Source: Lindgomyces ingoldianus (Eukaryota; Ascomycota; Dothideomycetes; Pleosporales; Lindgomycetaceae). Taken from it: a stretch of 10,933 bases of DNA. Positions 7,304 to 10,933 of this stretch are shown here, piece by piece (within the stretch, counting starts at the first letter, position 1; each line of letters begins with the position of its first letter). The stretch lies in NCBI RefSeq assembly GCF_010093535.1, contig NW_022985189.1, positions 1 through 10,933 of the forward strand, written 5' to 3'. Below the pieces are notes generated by a model, which saw only the letters and a list, made by a program, of their open reading frames with translations, was not told where the DNA came from and ran no database searches. The position numbers and the translations under genes are program-made.

Positions 7304-7369
7304 GTTTTAGTAGGGGCTTGGCAAAAGTGGCCGGCCAACCTGTGTGGCCGGCCAACCCGTTAGGTACGT
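7304..7369 (-). repeat. pogo-3 right TIR with duplicated GGCCGGCC unit
   Basis: It reads ttttagtaggggcttggcaaaag, then two units, tggccggccaacctgtg and tggccggccaacccgtt, then aggtacgt before TA. The two units match at most positions. Both retain the 8-bp CpG-containing palindrome. Confidence 0.93.
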
Positions 7370-7371
7370 TA

Positions 7372-7866
7372 CTACTACTACTTATATATAATAAGCTCTA
7401 GTAGTTATAAACTCTAAGTAATACTTTAAAACTTAAGTTATAATTAATACTTATAAAAATAAAAATTTAAAAGCATATAAATAGTTTACTAACTTCTATA
7501 GTTAATGTGTTTAAAAAAGTTTTAAAAAGAGTAGTAATAATTATGTATAAGCTAGTGTTAGTATAATAGAAAATTACTAAGCTTTAAGTAGCTAATAAGG
7601 CTGCTACATAATATAAATTACATAAAAAAAGTAAATTAAAGTAAAAAAAAACTTTAATAATTTAAAAAAGCTTATGCTTAATAGCTTTAAAGAAGTTTAA
7701 AGTGCATAGTAATAGAAAGAAGATAAAAAAGTAGGTGTAAGCTAAAGTAGGTAAGCTATTTTAAAGGCGCTGCAGATAGTGTAATTAGACTAGGCATAAC
7801 ATGTAAATGTGTAAGTAAAAAGCAGAAGTAGTATCTAAATAATATTCTAGGCTGTACTGTACTATA
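7372..7866 (+). pseudogene. pogo-1 transposase relic, C-terminal part with zinc knuckle
   Basis: The frame broken by pogo-3 at 6255 resumes at 7372 with no change of phase and can be followed to the zinc knuckle. It reads TLSNTLKLK, a stop, LILIKIKI, a stop, KHINS (usually TP.NT.E...Q..LI...I..H), a coiled-coil-like ITKL-VANKAAT segment, a basic KLHKKSKLK stretch, and CR-CN-TRHNM-MCK at 7771-7815. All four zinc ligands of the C-x2-C-x4-H-x4-C knuckle survive (Cys 7771 and 7780, His 7795, Cys 7810), unlike in pogo-3. Stops sit at expected Gln and Arg codons. The natural stop codon cannot be told from RIP stops. Confidence 0.88.
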
Positions 7867-7920
7867 TAGTGCTAGAGCAGGTTGTTATAGGCTATAATAG
7901 AGTTTGTTAGGGTGGGGTCT

Positions 7921-7971
7921 TAGCAAAAGTAAGCAACTTAGGTGTGTGAGCAACTCGCCTGTGAAGTACGT
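7921..7971 (-). repeat. pogo-1 right TIR, AAGCAACTT subtype
   Basis: It reads tagcaaaagtaagcaacttaggtgtgtgagcaactcgcctgtgaagtacgt followed by TA (7972-7973). The layout matches pogo-3 (aaaagt, two units, then agtacgt or ggtacgt) but the unit core is agcaact rather than ggccggcc. The pogo-2 end at 5937-5982 is the same subtype, so pogo-1 and pogo-2 belong together and pogo-3 is a sister subfamily. Confidence 0.88.
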
Positions 7972-7973
7972 TA

Positions 7974-8118
7974 ACTCTAAACTAATTTCTTTTAAAAACT
8001 ATAGGTAGATTAGCTTTTAGTAGCTTGTAATTAGCTCTAGAGTTTTTAGAAGATGTCTTAACTACTAGTTACCTCGCTAAGCCTAATTAGAGCTCTGCTA
8101 CAAGGTTAATATGCCTAG
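7974..8118. other. Spacer between pogo-1 and the 300-bp LTR element
   Basis: These 145 bp carry no gene or recognised repeat. They are moderately AT-rich and only partly RIP-like. The last bases (gttaatatgcctag) faintly resemble the unidentified repeat at 9275-9290, which could mean the LTR element landed in a copy of that family. Confidence 0.4.
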
Positions 8119-8418
8119 TGTAACGATTCTTATTCCATCTCGGGTCGCCCGGAACCTATCCGAGGGGTCCCTGTATCGGCCCCGACCCTGACTTAACCTG
8201 GCCCCAACTCTGCTCTAACCTCTACTGTTACCTCTATTCCCTTATTTATTTAGTTGCACCTCTCCCCCTTAGCTAGCTTAGTAGTTGTCTAATATTCTTT
8301 GTACAAGACCTATAGGTGTTAATAGACTTTCTAGGTTATTAAGTTCTTACGCACTTCTATATGCCTTTAAGTAGATTCTTACTACATTTAGACTTATTAT
8401 TTTGCCTGTGCTGTTACA
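8119..8418. repeat. Left 300-bp LTR (8119 end little mutated)
   Basis: It aligns over its whole length with 9863-10162. In the first ~100 bp this copy keeps C/G-rich sequence such as tctcgggtcgcccggaacct, where the other copy has T or A. Towards its inner end it becomes the more mutated of the two. Confidence 0.9.
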
Positions 8419-9142
8419 TTATATTAAAAAACTTACTATTACTAGTAATAGCTTTATTATAATTTTATATTAATTATTTATTTAACTCTATTTAAGCCTA
8501 AGACATATTTAATTTAGTTTAGGTTATAATACTTACATACTATTATATTAAACTATTTAGTTTATAGATAAAATACTAAAGACTTTTTATTAACTAACCA
8601 AAGCTTTTAAGTTTAGAACCTTTTATTTTTTATAATTAAAATTACCTTTAAAAAAGTTATATAAAGTATGCTAAAGTAAAAACTTAAAGACTACTAATAA
8701 CTTATTAAAATTAAAAGTAACTACTAATGTCTAACTAACTACTTTTTAATTTTAAAATTAAAATATACTTTAGCTAAAGTAAGCTTTTTAAAGTTAATTA
8801 ATAATTTATATTAATAGCTAAACTTACTTTTATAGCACTTAAAGCTATACTTCTACTTAATTTAAAGTTAACTTTTAGTAGTATATTTATTAATAATTAA
8901 ATTACTTAATTATAAGTATAGCTTAAGTAGCTAATTTAGCTAAAAACTACTAGTTAACTTTTACTAACTACTAAATTACTTTTAATAACACTTTATACTA
9001 CTTTTACTACTTTAAGTGTAAAACACTTTTTAGGTACTTTTTAAACTTAGTAAATTTACTTTACTAAATGTATACTTAAAATTAAGATTTTTATAAATAG
9101 TAAAAAACTTATGTTTAAATAATAGTAAGCTTTTATTATAAA
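8419..9142. other. Interior of the 300-bp LTR element, no recognised gene
   Basis: This is very AT-rich, RIP-like sequence with stops in all frames. Reading through stops on both strands gave no gag, protease or polymerase landmark. The bases after the LTR (ttatattaaaaaac) could be a RIP-altered primer site, but this cannot be shown. A perfect 20-bp A/T palindrome (8744-8763) is probably a by-product of composition. Confidence 0.6.
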
Positions 9143-9219
9143 TGTCGCGTACAGCTATCTGTCTATATGTATTCTTCTGCTGTGCTAGCTAGAAGGTTAA
9201 CCTTTTAGCAAACGTAATA
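9143..9219. repeat. Solo copy of the 77-bp LTR with 5-bp target duplication
   Basis: It matches the LTR of the miniature element (5107-5183) over all 77 bp with five differences, four of them C to T in this copy. The tips are tgtcgcgt and acgtaata. The 5-bp ataaa stands directly before (9138-9142) and after (9220-9224). A single LTR with a target duplication is what LTR-LTR recombination leaves behind, so a full miniature element once sat here, inside the 300-bp LTR element. Confidence 0.92.
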
Positions 9220-9256
9220 ATAAATAAACTTAATATTAATTTAGATTACTATTAAA

Positions 9257-9612
9257 GTAAGCACACACACATAGTGTTAATATAGAGACATATAGCTAGT
9301 ATTATAAAGGATTATCTAAAGCTAGGATACCTAGCTAAATTAGACTAGTTTTAGTTTAAAAGTGTAAAAGATATAATAAAGCTTTTATAAGCTTATTTTA
9401 TTACTAGTTAAAAAAAACTAAAGTGTAATAAGCATTCTAAACTCTTAGAATAAATATATAAAAAAAAGTATTTTAGTTAAATTAGTTTTTTTATTTATAA
9501 AAAAAGCTTTCTTTTAGCTTATAGGTACTAAGCTATAGTTTTAAATATACTTAAGTAAGCTTCTTTAAAGCTATAGTAGCCTACTTTATAGTATATAATC
9601 TAAAAAATAGAA
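9257..9612. repeat. Unidentified repeat family, copy 1
   Basis: It starts at a short CA run (cacacacacatagtg) and is matched by 10163-10535 over most of its length. Shared blocks include gctagtatt-taaaggattatct and the closing ctatagtagcctactt. Relative to copy 3 it lacks about 60 bp near 9463. Reading through stops on either strand gave no recognised protein. It may be a decayed transposase region or a non-coding repeat. Confidence 0.7.
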
Positions 9613-9688
9613 CTTATAAAAAAAACTTTATTATCTTATTTAAATTATTTTTAATTAATAAATTACTTTTACTACTTTAATAATTAAT

Positions 9689-9862
9689 AACTACACACAT
9701 AGTGTTTAGTTTAAAGAACACTGCTAGTAGTATAAAGAAATACTTAAAGTAAGAACACTTATCTAAATTAAACCTAGTTTAGTTTAAAAATAAAACAAAT
9801 AATAGTAATATTTTCTACTTTAATTACTAATAAAGACTATGAGTTTATAGAGGGGAAAGTAG
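9689..9862. repeat. Unidentified repeat family, copy 2 (partial, diverged)
   Basis: It begins ctacacacatagtgttta and follows copy 1 through the gctagta-tataaag and ctagtttagtttaaaa blocks, with more divergence. It ends at the right 300-bp LTR. With copy 1 it forms an imperfect tandem within the LTR element. Confidence 0.55.
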
Positions 9863-10162
9863 TGTAATAATTCTTATTTTATTTTAGGTTACCTAGAACT
9901 TATCTAAAGAGTCTTTGTATTAGCTCTAACCCTAACTTAACCTAGCTCTAACCCTGCTCTAACCTCTACTGTTACCTCTATTCCTCTATGTATTTAGTTG
10001 CACCTCTCCCTCTTAGCTAGCTTAGTAGTTTTCTAATATCCTTTATACAAGACCTATAGGTGTTAATAGACTTCCTAGGTTATTAAGTCTCCACGCACTT
10101 CTATATGCCTCTAAGTGGATTCCTGCCGCATTTAGACCTCTTGTCTTGCCTATGCTGTTACA
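9863..10162. repeat. Right 300-bp LTR (10162 end little mutated)
   Basis: Partner of 8119-8418. Its first ~100 bp are strongly C to T and G to A changed (tattttattttaggttacct against tattccatctcgggtcgccc), while its last ~100 bp keep C and G (gtggattcctgccgcattta) where the left LTR has T and A. Confidence 0.9.
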
Positions 10163-10535
10163 CACATAGCTAGTATTGTAAAGGATTATCTAGAGCTAGG
10201 ATACCTAGCTAAATTACACTAGTTTTAGTTTAAAAGTGTAAAGGATATAATAAAGCTCTTATAAGCTTATTTTATTACTAGTTAAAAAAAAACTAAAGTG
10301 TAATAAATGTTTTAGACTCTTAAGATAGATAAAGAAGAGGTATTTTTTATATTTAAAGCTTACTTTATTAGTACAGCTATTAAAGAAATAGTATTTTAGT
10401 TAGATTAGTTCTTCTACCTATAAAAAAGCTTTCTCCTAGCCTATAAGTACTAAACTATAGTTTTAAACATACTTAAGTAAACTTTTTTAAAGCTATAGTA
10501 GCCTACTTAATAGTGTATAATCTAGAAAGAAGGAC
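10163..10535. repeat. Unidentified repeat family, copy 3
   Basis: It follows the right LTR directly, starting cacatagctagtattgtaaagg, and aligns with copy 1 up to about 10535. It holds an extra ~60 bp around 10330-10390 and is the least mutated copy. No protein family was recognised after reading through stops on both strands. Confidence 0.65.
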
Positions 10536-10700
10536 TTAAAATACTACAACAGTTTATAAATAATCTATAAAAGCAAAGCTTGCTTAGAGCAATAGTTAGT
10601 ACATTAAGGTAGGTTATTTAGGTTAAATAATAGTTGTAGCATAATGTATATATAAAGACAGAGCTCTGTACCACTACGCTAATACAACTAAAAAGGTGTA

Positions 10701-10725
10701 AATAATTAACTAACAGTTAATTATT
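10701..10725. repeat. Perfect 10-bp inverted repeat with 5-nt loop
   Basis: aataattaac (10701-10710), loop taaca, gttaattatt (10716-10725). It is AT-rich; function unknown. Confidence 0.85.
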
Positions 10726-10910
10726 GCGTACAGAATAGTATATATACCTGTCGCACGTAAGCGCCATTCTGGCCTTACAGTATAACAAGGTCGGCACAGT
10801 TAACTACGTGGCCTTCTCTCGCTTATAGAGGTTTAGGCTAGGCTAGAGACAACTGCTAGTGCTAGTGCTTACCCTAGCATTACCTATATATATATATATT
10901 ATACTATGCA

Positions 10911-10933
10911 AGAATACTTAGCTTAAGTATTCT
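10911..10933. repeat. Perfect 10-bp inverted repeat at the window edge
   Basis: agaatactta (10911-10920), spacer gct, taagtattct (10924-10933). It may extend beyond the window, so the arm length is a minimum. Confidence 0.85.

Larger units (their letters stand above)
6256..7369 (+). mobile_element. pogo-3: Fot1/pogo-like transposon with both TIRs and TA duplication, internally deleted
   Basis: The ends are inverted repeats: 6256 onward reads acgtacctaac(a)ggttggccggcc, and the reverse complement from 7369 begins acgtacctaac(g)ggttggccggcc. TA flanks both sides (6254-6255, 7370-7371), the target duplication of Tc1/mariner elements. At 1114 bp it is shorter than a Fot1-type element (about 1.9 kb). 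The N-terminal transposase half and the extreme C-terminus are present but the middle is missing; the junction lies near 6968-6975. It inserted into pogo-1 after the KLRTLL codons. Its interior is RIP-mutated, but the TIRs still hold GGCCGGCC palindromes. Confidence 0.93.
8119..10162. mobile_element. LTR element with two 300-bp LTRs, short non-coding interior, RIP-mutated
   Basis: Direct repeats of equal length (8119-8418 and 9863-10162) begin TGTAAC or TGTAAT and end GTTACA, the inverted tips of LTRs. They enclose 1444 bp, of which 82 bp are a later solo-LTR insertion with its target duplication. That is too short for gag-pol, and no polymerase, protease or integrase motif was recognised on either strand. 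It is therefore a non-autonomous element or a deletion product. Flanking 5-mers (cctag at 8114-8118, cacat at 10163-10167) do not match, so either recombination joined two insertions or the duplication has decayed. Orientation is not established. Confidence 0.75.
10536..10933. other. Flanking, less mutated sequence with short inverted repeats
   Basis: CpA and TpG reappear, especially in 10740-10880 (for example gtcgcacgtaagcgccattc and ctggccttacag), so this may be the edge of the RIP-affected block or a different insertion running out of the window. No open frame of useful size or RNA gene is seen. It includes the two inverted repeats listed separately and a (TA)n run at 10885-10899. Confidence 0.5.

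Noticed and set aside
7155..7355. Minus-strand open frame of 66 codons starting with Met
   Set aside because: It is antisense to the pogo-3 zinc-knuckle end and runs out of the right TIR. It is open by chance, and its first residues are simply the TIR units translated. No domain or conserved context supports it.
8119..8418. Left 300-bp LTR as an independent solo LTR
   Set aside because: Its flanks cctag and ttata do not match, and neither do those of the right LTR (agtag, cacat), so a paired element is no worse supported and explains the equal length and polarity.
8744..8763. Perfect 20-bp palindrome ttttaatttt/aaaattaaaa
   Set aside because: Made only of A and T in very AT-rich RIP DNA, where such palindromes arise easily; no second copy or context.
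10163..10720. hAT-type transposase with a BED-like finger (HYANTTKKV-like reading near 10670-10700)
   Set aside because: Zinc ligands and the hAT C-terminal dimerisation motif were not found, and the opposite strand reads about equally well. The likeness is too weak to name.

Overview
The window looks like a transposon graveyard from a filamentous ascomycete (Pezizomycotina). It is very AT-rich: lines counted by hand around 2941-3000 and 3601-3660 hold about 18% and 25% G+C. TpA is extremely common and CpA/TpG are rare, with stops in every frame. Where old copies can be compared, the differences are almost all C/T and G/A. This is the signature of repeat-induced point mutation (RIP). No intact protein-coding gene, tRNA or rRNA is visible. 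The species cannot be named from the sequence.

Left to right: a 120-bp array of twelve 10-bp units and a short unmutated spacer lie at 1-205. A Ty3/gypsy retrotransposon relic follows on the minus strand (206-4545), cut off inside its integrase and ending at a TGTCAC-type LTR tip. It sits in the first codons of a Fot1/pogo-like DNA transposon relic (pogo-1, plus strand). Pieces of pogo-1 continue at 4546-5087, 5983-6255 and 7372-7971. They are separated by a reversed pogo fragment (pogo-2, to 5982) and by a deleted copy with both ends (pogo-3, 6256-7369). Inside pogo-2 lies a tiny 418-bp LTR element (5107-5524) with identical 77-bp LTRs and a 5-bp target duplication.

From 8119 to 10162 two 300-bp LTRs (TGTAAC...GTTACA) enclose a 1.4-kb interior without recognisable genes. 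That interior carries a solo copy of the 77-bp LTR with its own 5-bp target duplication. An unidentified repeat family occurs inside this element and again after it. The last 400 bp are less mutated and show two perfect short inverted repeats.

The coding relics were identified by reading through RIP stops: YxDD reverse transcriptase, RNase H, integrase zinc finger and gag for the gypsy element; the YNFDETGF-like motif, SHLLQPLDV-like motif and C-terminal zinc knuckle for the pogo elements. The main new item is the miniature LTR element, which looks much less RIP-mutated than its surroundings, plausibly because it is too short to be a good RIP target.
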